NCBI RefSeq assembly: GCF_002127325.2
Contig: NC_035438.2
Coordinates: 146,953,207-147,017,206 of the forward strand
Direction of reading: 5' to 3'
From: Helianthus annuus
Taxonomy: Eukaryota; Streptophyta; Magnoliopsida; Asterales; Asteraceae
DNA length: 64,000 nt
This document shows, piece after piece, positions 31,999 through 43,215 of this stretch (its first letter is position 1; every line of letters begins with the position of its first letter). The position numbers were made by a program, and so were the translations under genes. The notes beneath the pieces were generated by a model. That model did no database searches, was not told where the DNA came from, and saw only the letters and a program-made list of their open reading frames with translations.

Positions 31999-33750
31999 TG
32001 ATGTGTTGAAAAACACCGTCATTTTCCCCTTGTATTTTGTATATTATTTTAATAGTTTAGAGTCATTTTTATAATATTTAGACATATATTTTATTGTTTA
32101 TTATTATCACAGGTCCCGATGAAAAAGGAATCGAAATGAGCTTAAATGATAAATAAACGAAGAACCGAGAGTTGGGACTAAATTTCAAGAGACTAAAAAT
32201 GTCATACGGTGAAAGATTGTTTAAAAATAGTTTGTTAAAGACGAGGGACGGATATTGTCAAAGAACTGAAAGTTAATTAATTCATTCATCCTTTGTTTGA
32301 ATTTTACAAAGTCACGTGAAAAGAAAAATAAGTAAATGATGCCATCGCCATTTATGTCATTATTTTTGGTGGATTCGGCTAATGAGAGACACGCAAGAAA
32401 TTGGCCCACTTTGACTTTCAAGATATGTTTAGTTGAAAAGCCCATTTACAAGGGAATTGAACATAGACGCCTATTATATTTCTTGGGCTGCCATATAGAG
32501 ATTTGAAGAGGCGGCCTTATATATATCGAACAGAAACACAACAATCAACGGACGGCAGCAGGTTTTGAACAAAGAGACTACGAAGGAGAAGATCAAGAAG
32601 GTGATTGGTTCGAGGGTTTAAGTCACGATCAAGAATCAGGTCGAGTTCACAAATAGTTAGTGTTCAGTTTTAATTACTTTGTGTTTTTAGACTTATGAAC
32701 ATGAATTATTTGTTATTTCAGACTTGTTTATTATTGTTCTTGACTATGATTCTTGGCTAATTAGTTTATCTACCCGGGTTTGTGATGATTATTCGTGTCA
32801 ATTGGTAATTTGTCGGCTTTTGGTAATTTTGTGATGGATAAATATTAAAGTAAAAGACCTAATAATAATTGGCTAGATGTGTGTGTGTGCTTTATTCTAA
32901 TTTATTATCATTTAATCGTTCCTCATGTGTCTTTGTGAATGTCTTTCATGTATAGATGCATGTTAGGTTACCTACTTTGTGTTCGTAACTAGTTGATGGT
33001 TTATGGTGCACGTACTCCATAGGAACTTTGTTTGGTGATCTAGAGGAGTTTAGTGTTCTACCTATTCTTGAGACCAGGAGGAGATCTGTCTAAGTGGCCT
33101 AGTATTATTTGTTTTCCTAAGTCTTGTCAAGTGTTTTTAGGTTACCCCGTGCACTCTAGGGTGTATTGTGATTAGTGAGACCGAGAGGAGATCTAGTCTT
33201 TGGGTACTTTAGTATTGTTGGAGAGACCGGGAGGTGATCCAACCCATACCAGTGAGCTTTATTTGACTTCTAGGACCTTAGGAGAAGTTGATGAGACCGG
33301 GAGGAGATTCAACCTGTCTTTAGTCTTAGAGTGTCATATTATAAGAACCTGGTTCCATCATAGTTACCATTGCCGAGAGAAAACCGATAGTTACGAATAG
33401 GATTCCAAACCTGGGTAGTACTTTCTCATCATTGATTTCACCTTAGTAGCCTTCAATGTGCATCTAGGTAGTCTAGTTCGTCTTGGTTAATTCCTTTAGT
33501 TTAATTAGTTAAAACCCCAAAATCCAATCAAATCAAATAAACCAATTAAGTAACTAGTTGAGTCAGAGTCTAGTTTAGCGTCGCTAGTGTCTCGTGGGTT
33601 CGATACTCGGACTTCATTAGGCTTTACTACGTACGATAGGTACACTTGCCTGTCAGTGGTCTAGCATTTAAAGAGTCTTAGTTTATAAATTTAAAACTAG
33701 GGTGTCTAGATTAGGTTAGTTTTTTTTTATAGACCATAATTTGCACATCA
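31999..33750 (+). repeat. 5' LTR of At2 (1752 bp)
   Basis: Nearly identical to the 3' LTR except for about 59 bp missing near 33076, where the 3' LTR has two GGGAGGAGAT repeats 59 bp apart. Putative TATATAT is at 32518-32524. Repeated GAGACCGGGAGGAGAT phrases occur at 33075-33310. No gene is present. Confidence 0.95.
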
Positions 33751-33756
33751 AGTTTT

Positions 33757-33774
33757 TGGCGCCGTTGCCGGGGA
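33757..33774 (+). promoter_or_regulatory. Athila-type primer-binding site of At2
   Basis: TGGCGCCGTTGCCGGGGA, 6 bp after the LTR. It is the canonical form of the site seen with one change in At1. Confidence 0.95.
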
Positions 33775-33868
33775 CACTTAGGCGATTGCGTTATTAGCTT
33801 TGACTGGTCTTATTTGTTTAATTGGTCTTATTTGTAATTTGAGTCTTAGGATTTGAGTCATAGAGTTT

Positions 33869-35083
33869 GTGTCTAGTAGTAGTGTGTCGAGTCTTTATTT
33901 TTGTAAATACTTTTTATTAGTTAGTTTGTTTTTTTTTCTTTGTTTCCTCTCTCTACTTTGTGGTGTTTTTGCTACTCTCTTCATGGCAAGTTATCATAGC
34001 GAGTACCCTCCCTATGTTTGGGCGTTCGTGGAATCATGTCAAATATTCGCTCAGATAACGTCAATAGCACAGGACCAAGGAGATCCGAGGTTTCCCGAAA
34101 TGTTCACCATTCTTCAGCGAATGATCGAGACACTGAGTCAAATGATTAAGGAAGGAATGAATCAACATGTATATCCAAGGTGTCAACAATGTGGTGGACT
34201 ACACCGGTGTGAAGATTGTCCGATTTACGTGAATCAGAAGAAAAATCAAAGTACAATACGCTTTACCTGGGATGATTACTATGCTGATAATATTGACTTT
34301 GAGAGCTATGAAGGGGTGAAGGGAGAAGAAGTTGAGGAAGAACAGGTTAAAGAAGAGCTTCCCGGTGATCCAGAGTTGTCAGATGTAGAATTGGAGACGA
34401 CAATGGACGATTTAGTCCCACCTCTGGTTCAACAGGACGTGATGCCTAATTGGTGTTCCACGCCATGGTATTATGGTCCTGAACCCATTGATGACGACTT
34501 CTGGAATGATGATGAGGGGGAAGACGTGGATGAGCCACTTGACAAGATGGAAAATGAGAGAGGGATGCATATACCATCTTGGGAGGATGAGTTTGGTGAA
34601 GAGTTGGTGGGTTTACCAACTCTTGAAGAGGGAGAATTTGACCTGGTTGGTGATTTAGCATATCTAGAGACATTACTTGAAGAGAAGCCAACCATGGAGA
34701 TCAAACAAATACCAAACGTAAAAGAAGAGAAAGTGGCTGAAGAGTTTGACAGCTGGCCCGTGAAAGATTTAGATGTTGGATCGCCATCATATATAAAATC
34801 ACAGGAGAAGGCACAGAGAAACTTGGATCAACATAGTCTGAGGGTGCAGAGATGGTACAAAAGGAAGCTTAATGGAACATTAAAGTGTACAGAAAACCAT
34901 TCTCCTCATTACATGCCACGAATCAAGTTTGGTCCAGGTAAGTTTAAATATTGGTGGGTTGACCCATTTGAGTTTTCTAGATTGTTTTTCAATTTCACAA
35001 ACAATTTCTTATTGAAAGCTGGTAAAAGAGTGGAATTGAATGGGTTGGACCGAGGTTGGATAAAGGAGAAACCTCCTGATTAA
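33869..35083 (+). CDS. Gag-like protein of At2, intact ORF
   Basis: The frame is 404 codons; I prefer the ATG at 33983 (MASYHSEYPPYVW, 366 aa) because the upstream part is Leu/Phe-rich leader-like sequence that could be mistaken for a signal peptide. It has a helical N-terminal part (FPEMFTILQRMIETLSQMI), a zinc knuckle CQQCGGLHRCEDC (residues 105-117, CX2CX3HX4C as in At1), a long acidic region (about 140-280), and a basic/aromatic C-terminus (KFKYWWVDPFEFSRLF, then LKAGKRVELNGLDRGW). No enzyme domain. It probably binds RNA and packages the element; the acidic and C-terminal parts are unrecognised. Confidence 0.75.
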   Translation: MSSSSVSSLYFCKYFLLVSLFFFLCFLSLLCGVFATLFMASYHSEYPPYVWAFVESCQIFAQITSIAQDQGDPRFPEMFTILQRMIETLSQMIKEGMNQHVYPRCQQCGGLHRCEDCPIYVNQKKNQSTIRFTWDDYYADNIDFESYEGVKGEEVEEEQVKEELPGDPELSDVELETTMDDLVPPLVQQDVMPNWCSTPWYYGPEPIDDDFWNDDEGEDVDEPLDKMENERGMHIPSWEDEFGEELVGLPTLEEGEFDLVGDLAYLETLLEEKPTMEIKQIPNVKEEKVAEEFDSWPVKDLDVGSPSYIKSQEKAQRNLDQHSLRVQRWYKRKLNGTLKCTENHSPHYMPRIKFGPGKFKYWWVDPFEFSRLFFNFTNNFLLKAGKRVELNGLDRGWIKEKPPD

Positions 35084-36503
35084 ATTCAAGTGTGGGGAGG
35101 TTTGTAGAGTTTGTATTTTAAGTCGTTTATTTTGTACCATGAGTCTAAGTTAGTATCGTTTGAGTCGTTTTTTTAGAGTCAGTACTGCTTTGGTTTTGCT
35201 TGTTTTTGTTTATGCAGGTTTGGATATGTACCACCCGTACTCAATCTCCATTCGGGTGATTTCGGAGCTGTACAACAAATTTCAAGGCATTTACCGAGCA
35301 TGCCAGTCAGTGTCAGAGCCGGTCGCGACCGAAATGCTATACGATCGAGCTGGATTGGGCGAGAGTTTTGGAGCTTGCGCATTATTTAACCAGCTAAGTC
35401 CTTTCCAATTTGCCCTTTGTCTTTTATTTCTTATTTATTTTTAGTTTTTGAGTCGGTTTCCATCCTACATTGAGGGCAATGTAGTGTTTAAGTGTGGGGA
35501 TGAGAAACTAAAGTTCAGTGTCTAGTTAGTAGAGTCTTGAGTCAAAAAAAAAAAAATTTGAAAAAATACAAAAAAATTAAAAAAATTTAAAAAGTCCAAA
35601 AAAATTGAAAAATAGAAATGTTCCTGTGTTTAGATGTTTGCAAAATAAAAAACGGAAAATGATAGAAAAATCAGATATGTTTGGGTTTCAAATAATAATA
35701 ATATGAGAATAAAAAGTTGAGCTTGTGTCTAATTTGGGATGTGTGAGTAGGCCCGATTCGGTTCTAGGTTCCTTTGATCTTAATATACATTAATTGTCGG
35801 TTTACTAGTGGGTTCTCATCTAGGAAAAGTGGGGAAATCGAAACCGCCAATAATAGTATAAGGGATGCCGTTATAAGTTAAGATCGTTAGAGTTTCTTAT
35901 CATATCTCGTTGAAAAAAAAAAGAAAAAAAAATGATGAGCTAGAAACTGAATGAAAGTAGCGCAGGCCTATGTAATCTTGGTTGGGGATAGCGACTCTAC
36001 AACCGGAATACCTCTAGGATGTGTGAAATCGAACATGCAAATAAAAAGTACCGAAGCAAAGTAATTCGAGTTGGGGATAGTGACTCTACAGCCGGAATGC
36101 CTCTGGGTTAGGGAAAGCAACGTCTACGCTCATTAAAAGAAAAAAAATGAAAAAAAAGAAAAAAATATTTGATTTTAAATTCTCTTGGTTTTGATATAAG
36201 ACGGTTGGGAATTGGTCCAGTGATCGTTCCTTTTGTCCTATAAGCTTGAGGCGGGATTAGGTGGACCGTAGCTTCTAGCATGAGACCCTAGGTAGATTGA
36301 CCGCACTTGAACTAAATTTGCATGATAAGGGGCTTAGAACTGAGTTTGGGTTTAAAAGGGACAAACATATTTGCAATTGCGGCTAACACAAGTTTTGATT
36401 TTAACAAATATAAATAAGTTTTTGATCCGAGTATTTATCCATCTCTGATTCCGTATGCATAATTCTTTTTCGGGGACGAAAAAGGTTCAAGTGTGGGGAT
36501 ATT
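35084..36503 (+). other. At2 3' untranslated region
   Basis: About 1.4 kb. It contains a hairpin CTACATTG-AGGG-CAATGTAG (about 35466-35485) followed by TTTAAGTGTGGGGA, a poly-A-rich stretch (35540-35700), a pair of repeats with TTGGGGATAGYGACTCTACA (about 35980 and 36070), and a second hairpin CTTTTTCG-GGGA-CGAAAAAG (about 36464-36483) just before the polypurine tract. A 94-codon ORF (35160-35444) has a hydrophobic start and end but no recognisable domain; I leave it uncalled. Confidence 0.7.
36464..36503 (+). promoter_or_regulatory. Pre-PPT hairpin and polypurine tract of At2
   Basis: An 8-bp stem CTTTTTCG/CGAAAAAG with loop GGGA, then AAGTGTGGGGATATT abutting the 3' LTR. Confidence 0.75.
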
Positions 36504-38313
36504 TGATGTGTTGAAAAACACCATCATTTTCCCCTTGTATTTTGTATATTATTTTAATAGTTTAGAGTCATTTTTATAATATTTAGACATATATTTTATT
36601 GTTTATTATTATCACAGGTCCCGATGAAAAAGGAATCGAAATGAGCTTAAATGATAAATTAACGAAGAACCGAGAGTTGGGACTAAATTTCAAGAGACTA
36701 AAAATGTCATACGGTGAAAGATTGTTTAAAAATAGTTTGTTAAAGACGAGGGACGAATATTGTCAAAGAACTGAAAGTTAATTAATTCATTCATCCTTTG
36801 TTTGAATTTTACAAAGTCACGTGAAAAGAAAAATAAGTAAATGATGCCATCGCCATTTATGTCATTATTTTTGGTGGATTCGGCTAATGAGAGACACGCA
36901 AGAAATTGGCCCACTTTGACTTTCAAGATATGTTTAGTTGAAAAGCCCATTTACAAGGGAATTGAACATAGACGCCTATTATATTTCTTGGGCTGCCATA
37001 TAGAGATTTGAAGAGGCGTCCTTATATATATCGAACAGAAATACAACAATCAACGGATGGCAGCAGGTTTTGAACAAAGAGACTACGAAGGAGAAGATCA
37101 AGAAGGTGATTGGTTCGAGGGTTTAAGTCACGATCAAGAATCGGGTCGAGTTCACAAATAGTTAGTGTTCAGTTTTAATTACTTTGTGTTTTTAGACTTA
37201 TGAACATGAATTATTTGTTATTTCAGACTTGTTTATTATTGTTCTTGTCTATGATTCTTGGCTAATTAGTTTATCTACCCAGGTTTGTGATGATTATTCG
37301 TGTCAATTGGTAATTTGTCGGCTTTTGGTAATTTTGTGATGGATAAATATTAAAGTAAAAGACCTAATAATAATTGGCTAGATGTGTGTGTGTGCTTTAT
37401 TCTAATTTATTATCATTTAATCGTTCCTCATGTGTCTTTGTGAATGTCTTTCATGTATAGATGCATGTTAGGTTACCTACTTTGTGTTCGTAACTAGTTG
37501 ATGGTTTATGGTGCACGTACTCCATAGGAACTTTGTTTGGTGATCTAGAGGAGTTTAGTGTTCTACCTATTCTTGAGACCGGGAGGAGATAGATAGTTAG
37601 GATTGTCTTTGGTGCTAGGTATTTAGGTGCAGTGAGGCCGGGAGGAGATCTGTCTAAGTGCCCTAGTATTATTTGTTTTCCTAAGTCTTGTCAAGTGTTT
37701 TTAGGTTACCCCGTGCACTCTAGGGTGTATTGTGATTAGTGAGACCGAGAGGAGATCTAGTCTTTGGGTACTTTAGTATTGTTGGAGAGACCGGGAGGTG
37801 ATCCAACCCATACCAGTGAGCTTTATTTGACCTCTAGGACCTTAGGAGAAGTTGATGAGACCGGGAGGAGATTCAACCTGTCTTTAGTCTTAGAGTGTCA
37901 TATTATTAGAACCTGGTTCCATCATAGTTACCATTGCCGAGAGAAAACCGATAGTTACGAATAGGATTCCAAACCTGTGTAGTACTTTCTCATCATTGAT
38001 TTCACCTTAGTAGCCTTCAACGTGCGTCTAGGTAGTCTAGTTCGTCTTGGTTAATTCCTTTAGTTTAATTAGTTAAAACCCCAAAATCCAATCAAATCAA
38101 ATAAACCAATTAAGTAACTAGTTGAGTCAGAGTCTAGTTTAGCGTCGCTAGTGTCTCGTGGGTTCGATACTCGGACTTCATTAGGCTTTACTACGTACGA
38201 TAGGTACACTTGCCTGTCAGTGGTCTAGCATTTAAAGAGTCTTAGTTTATAAATTTAAAACTAGGGTGTCTAGATTAGGTTAGTTTTTTTTATAGACCAT
38301 AACTTGCACATCA
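36504..38313 (+). repeat. 3' LTR of At2 (1810 bp)
   Basis: Starts TGATGTG and ends CACATCA. It retains the 59-bp segment (37581-37649) missing from the 5' LTR. Putative TATATATAT is at 37023-37031. Right-hand target duplication AAAAT follows. Confidence 0.95.
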
Positions 38314-39238
38314 AAAATTTTGTCCCGAGTATGAAAAAGAACAAATGACAAATAAGTTTCTAACCCACCGGATGGTGGATGTAGATTGTCGAGGGTATAC
38401 TTCGACATTCTTCGAGTATGCTCGAGTAGTACCAACCCTGGCCTCGCCAGAGCCGGTACTTATTTCTCGTTATATTTGGGGATTGGTTGCTGAAATCCGC
38501 AATATCGTCAAGGCTGCGAAACCTCGCACGATTGATGATGCGGTGGATTTAGATAATACTCTAACTGACGAACTAGTAAGGACAAGAGAAGAAAATAGAA
38601 GGAAGGAAGTAGCCCAAAAGATTACCCAAGAATTCTGTCCGGGTAACCATAACAAATTCAAGAAAGGAGGGAATGGGCAATCTTCCACTAGCCCGTTTTG
38701 CAATTCTTGCAAAAGAAAACATTTTGGAAGATGCAAAGGATATTGCAATTTTTGCAAAATTCCAGGACATCAAGAAGAAGATTGCAGGAGGAAGAAATTT
38801 TCAGTCTGCTACAACTGTGGAGAAACTGGACATCTGAGGCCAGATTGTCCAAAACTGAACAAACCATCTGACAATAAAGCCAAACCTGCAGAAGGAGCAA
38901 AGAGGAATGTAAGAGCCTTCCAACTGACTGCTAAGGAAGCAGAGCTCATTCCAGATGTGATAGCCGGTACGTTCTTAGTTCACAACGTTTACACAAGAGT
39001 ATTATTTGACTCTGGTGCAAACCAAAGTTTTATAAATACTTCCTTTTGCCAAACTCTTAACTTACCTTCAACTAGAATTAGGCAAATTTCTACAGTAGAA
39101 ACGGCAGATAGGAATTCAGTCAAAATAAATAAGGTTCTGCAAAACATAGAAATAGAATTTTTAAGTCATAAATTTTCTGCAATCCTATTACCTATGAAAT
39201 TAGCTGAATTTGATGTTGTGTTAGGAATGGATGGTTAG
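38314..39238 (+). pseudogene. Gag C-terminus and protease of Gy4
   Basis: Resumes the gag frame after At2 (FCPEYEKEQ). It carries three zinc knuckles (CNSCKRKHFGRC; CNFCKIPGHQEEDC; CYNCGETGHLRPDC) and an aspartic protease with [11 protein letters not shown] and EFDVVLGMD. The frame stops at 39238 because one base is missing in the MDWL motif. The interrupted gag would otherwise be in frame with the 31401 segment. Confidence 0.85.
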
Positions 39239-41229
39239 TAGCCAATCATGCTCGAATTCTCTGTGATAAGAACTTTATAGAAATTCAGGCACCGCCGGGG
39301 AAGTAATTGTGATTACAGGAAATAAACCATGTAAGGTCACGAGGTTCATATCAGTAATGAAAGTTGCTAGTTATGCACGAAAGCAAGGAATAGTATATAT
39401 GATTTCAGTAATCATTAGTACTAAGAGTAAAGAACTTAAGGAAATTCCTGTAGTTTCAGAATACCTAGATGTATTCTCAGAAGAGTTACCAGGATTACCA
39501 CCAGATAGGGAGATAGAATTTAGGATTAATCTAATTCCAGAAACTATACCGATAGCCAAGGCACCTTATCAGTTAGCACTCACAGAAATATTAAAACTGA
39601 AAAATCAATTAGATGAATTATTAAGTAAAGGTTTCATACAACATAGTTCATCCCCTTGGGGAGTACCAGTGTTGTTTATTAAGAAAAAAGGATGATCCGA
39701 TGAGAATGTGCATTGATTATAGAGAATTGAATAAGGTTACAATTAAGAATCGATACCCATTACCTAGGATTGATGATCTTTTCGATCAACTTCAAGGAGC
39801 TAGATATTTTCTAAACTATACCTACGTTCCGGATATCATCAATTGAAAGTACAAGAGGAAGACATACCTAAAACTGCTTTCAGAACTATAGTCATTACGA
39901 GTTTACAGTCATGCCCTTCGGATTAGCGACTGTACTTGCACCATTCATGGACAAAATGAATAAGATCTGTAAACCATATTTGGATAAATTTGTAATTATC
40001 TTCATCAACGATATACTTATTTATCAGCACTTGCATGCACTCTTAACTTTGTTAAGAAAAGAGAAGCTTTTCGCTAAATTCTCGAAGTATGAATTTTGGC
40101 TGCCAGAAGTACAATTTCTGGGTCATATGGTGAATCATGAAGGTATTCACATAAGATCCTGATAAGATAGCAGCAATTATCAAATGGCAGGTTCCGCAAT
40201 CCGCAATGGAAATTAGGAGTTTTGTAGGTTTAGTCGGATACTATAGACGGTTTATTAAGGATTTTTCTAGATAGCTATATCATTAACTAAGCTAACCTGT
40301 AAAAACAATTAAGTTTGAATAAGGACCTAAACAACAAGAAGCCTTTAGGATCTTAAAGTATAAATTAACAAATGTCCCAATCTTAACCTTACCAGAAGGA
40401 ACAGAAGATTTTAAAGTATATGGTGATGCTTCAAAATTAGGATTTGGATGCGTGTTAATGCAACGCAAAAAGGTAATTGCGTATGCATCAAGGAAATTGA
40501 AAAAGCACAAAGAAAACTATACCACTCATGATTTAGAATTAGGAGCCATAATTTTTGCCCTTAAGATTTGGAGACATTATCTGTATGGAAGTAAGTTTAC
40601 TGTCTATACGGATCATAAGAATTTAAGATATATATTTGGGTAAAAAGAATTAAACATGAGGCAAAGGAGATGGATGAAAATCCTAAGTGACTACGACTAT
40701 GATATTCAGTATCACGAAGAAAAAGCTGAAGACGACTAGAGATCGCCAGAAGAGTTATATAGATAATAGACGAAAGCCGTTGGAGTTTAAAGTTAGAGAC
40801 AAAATGCTATCGAAAATATCTCCTTGGAAAGGAGTTGTTAGATTCGGTAAGAAAGAAAAGCTAAGTCCAAGGTACGTAGGACCATTTCCAGTAATCCAAC
40901 GTATAGGACCAGTTGCTTATCATTTACAACTACCAGAAGAATTAGCTGGAATACATGATGTGTTTCATGTATCCAATCTCAAGAAATATTTATCTGACGA
41001 ATCCCTGGTAGTACCTCTTCAAGATATAGAGGTAAATGAAAAGCTGAAATTCGTAGAGAAACCACTACAGATAGAAGATAGAAAAGTCAAGTTTCTCAAA
41101 CACAAGCGTCTAGTGCTAGTCAAAAATCAAATGGGAGGACCAGAATACACTTGGGAGCTAGGAATCAGAAATAAAGACGGAAATATCCTCATTTATTCCA
41201 ATAAATCTCGAGGACGAGATTTTTCTTAA
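39239..41229 (+). pseudogene. Pol of Gy4: RT, RNase H, deleted integrase, chromodomain
   Basis: RT landmarks ([31 protein letters not shown], then [12 protein letters not shown]) and the palm motif read IFINDILIY, with Asn where the first catalytic Asp belongs. RNase H follows ([18 protein letters not shown]). At about 40720 the sequence jumps from the end of RNase H to the integrase C-terminus ([16 protein letters not shown]), so the zinc site and DDE core are gone; Gy5 has about 1 kb here. The chromodomain is frameshifted near 41120. Several frameshifts and stops are present. Confidence 0.9.
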
Positions 41230-41240
41230 GGTGGGGAGGA
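41203..41240 (+). promoter_or_regulatory. Pre-PPT hairpin and polypurine tract of Gy4
   Basis: AAATCTCG (41203-41210), loop AGGA, CGAGATTT (41215-41222), then AAGGTGGGGAGGA abutting the LTR at 41241. Confidence 0.85.
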
Positions 41241-42695
41241 TGTAACAACTCTCACTAAAACCAATACTTAGTGTATTAATTTTCTATTAAGAAAACCCTA
41301 ATTGAGACACCCAAGTGATTCTACGCAAACCCTAAAATTTTCAGAATCATCAGAATCAGGATCAGGGCCCCTAAAACTCAGGGGGGGGGGGGTAAAACCT
41401 TAGTTACGATTATCTTAATAACTATCTGTCAAAACTGAATTTTGAGAAACTGTCGACTCAGCAAGCCTAGTTAGGGACGTGGCTACCTATAGAAAATAGG
41501 TGACCCCTCGCGCTACGCGAAGCCTAGGGGGGTACCCCTCGCGTCACGCGAGGGGGTCCAAATTTTATGTATAAATAGGGGTGTCTGGGACTTGATTTTG
41601 GGCACTGAAACGACGTTAAAACTCCGAATACACACGGAGATATCGCCTGTATACTATTAAAACACACACAGATCTCGAATCGCTGCCGCAATCAGGGTAA
41701 TAACTCGATCGCTATTACGATTCAACGTCCGATCGATTGTAACTATCCAACGATTGTTTAAGTGCTGCTCAAATTGAGTTTATACTTTGTTATTCATCGT
41801 GATTTCGACTTGAATGTTTGAGTGCTGTTCGAACTCGGACTATACTCTGTCATTCGTTGTGAATCCGCTGAATTGTTAAGTATTGCACTTGTAAACCGTT
41901 GTGAGGGTTTAATCTCATGAATTGTCGTAACTGCTGTATTAGTTACTAACCCGTTTGTGTGTACACTGTTATTAAAATTAGGTTAAACAATGCTAAATCA
42001 GTAGGCTTATACTCTACTCGTTAAATCTGCAATGTGAGTCATTCTCTTTTTATCAACTGTTTTACAGTACCTCAAATTATTTTCAAAGTGTTATAATTAT
42101 AGGGATTAAGTCGTGGTTATCTTGAAACACTGGCTAGTGGGGTATTGTGCACATTACTAATTTCTCCCAGTTAGGTTCATTGACCTACTAGGGATAATCA
42201 TCACTATTTCGGGTTCATTGACCTAATTTTGGTATGACCATCGTCACCATTGTGACTTGTCACCATTGTGACAGAGCGCCGGATAAAAATAAGATAGAAG
42301 CCATTGTAATCGCTCTTATGCTGTAATTAATAACTATGCATCATTTTATATAAATAGAATGATTCACTCAGTATTTCCCTGCTGACAAAACCTTTTTCAA
42401 ACATGTTTCAGGTGATCTATTGTGATCCAAGAAAAGTGTCGTGAAGCACTACAAGCTTAGAGATGCGGCTCAATGTAAATTAATAAAAGAAACAAGTTTT
42501 GTAAAATAAAGATTTCCCAGTGAAATCACCTTATTGTAAATTATGGGGTTTCACCCCTAAATTATATAAACGGGCAGTTTTAAATATTGAAAGATCCTGT
42601 TTTAAAAAGACTTCCGCTGTCGCCTAAATTAAATACCACGGGATTTCTGTCCCGCGGCTCCTGAAACGGGTCCAACCAGGTCGTGGGCCGTGACA
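41241..42695 (+). repeat. 3' LTR of Gy4 (1455 bp)
   Basis: Starts TGTAACAACTC and ends GGCCGTGACA. A perfect GC hairpin at 41535-41555 (CCCCTCGCG-TCA-CGCGAGGGG) and TATAAATA at 41570-41577. Followed by the target duplication CATGT. Confidence 0.95.
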
Positions 42696-42858
42696 CATGT
42701 GCACCCGGAACACCTATAACATGGCGAGCAACACGTACACCCGGGTCAGAGCAATTGAGAGAAACATCTCCGACATTCAGGATGACATCGGGAACATCCG
42801 GGAGTACATGGCGGGGCACGGAGGAGGAGGTGATGATGAAGACGAGGACATGGACTAG
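42696..42858 (+). pseudogene. Env-like ORF of At1, C-terminal end
   Basis: The final part of the At1 env-like frame after Gy4. It encodes a short helical stretch (RAIERNISDIQDDIGNIREYM) and a Gly/Asp/Glu-rich tail ending at TAG 42856-42858. The frame matches that of 26308-26312 once Gy4 and one CATGT copy are skipped. Confidence 0.7.
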
Positions 42859-43215
42859 GCGGGAGGAGCAGAGGTAGGAGCAGCTGGTAGGAGGTCCCAC
42901 AAGTTAACCCTCTTTTATCTTGAACAATTTTCGGCATGCATGCCGTGTGTTGAACAATTTACTTTCCTTTAACTATTTTTTACTTTCTGCATTTGCTTTT
43001 CTTTTTAACTTTGTGATGTGGATGTTGAACTATGATAATTTAGGATGCTTGCTATGGTTTGGTGTAGTGTTTCTTGATTAAACAGGTACATACGAGGCTT
43101 AGAGTGCTAAATATTAGTATTACTACAGCCGGGATAGCAAAACCGAAGCCAGAAACCTGTTTTTCGCCTTTGTAGATTGTCTACACGGGGTCGTGTCCAG
43201 CCAATACGCCCCCGT
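42859..43215 (+). other. At1 3' untranslated region, part 1
   Basis: 357 bp, no gene. It ends in an ACACGGGGTCGTGTCC palindrome pair (about 43184-43215) that is split by Gy5; the second half of the pair resumes at 52002. Confidence 0.6.

Larger units (their letters stand above)
31999..38313 (+). mobile_element. At2: non-autonomous Athila-like element (6315 bp)
   Basis: Complete element with LTRs 31999-33750 and 36504-38313, termini TGATGTG...CACATCA, exact target duplication AAAAT (31994-31998 and 38314-38318), Athila primer-binding site and one long intact ORF. There is no protease, RT, RNase H, integrase or env-like ORF. It must rely on enzymes from other Athila copies. Insertion interrupts the Gy4 gag. 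Confidence 0.95.
26313..42695 (+). mobile_element. Gy4: Tekay-like element with nested soloB and At2
   Basis: A complete insertion with both LTRs (26313-27747 and 41241-42695) and an exact target duplication CATGT (26308-26312 and 42696-42700). The internal order is primer-binding site, ORF0, gag, protease, RT, RNase H, truncated integrase, chromodomain. soloB sits 20 bp after the primer-binding site, and At2 sits inside gag. The integrase core is deleted. Confidence 0.95.

Noticed and set aside
31999..32005. TGATGTG...CACATCA ends as inverted repeats of a DNA transposon
   Set aside because: They are the termini of each LTR, with an Athila primer-binding site and a 5-bp target duplication; there is no transposase.
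33869..33982. Hydrophobic N-terminus of the At2 ORF read as a signal peptide
   Set aside because: A better start at 33983 removes it, and a gag-like protein is expected to be cytoplasmic.
35160..35444. 94-codon ORF downstream of the At2 gag-like gene, with hydrophobic ends
   Set aside because: There is no recognisable domain, it lies in the 3' untranslated region, and no equivalent ORF is seen in At1 or At3; kept only as a note.
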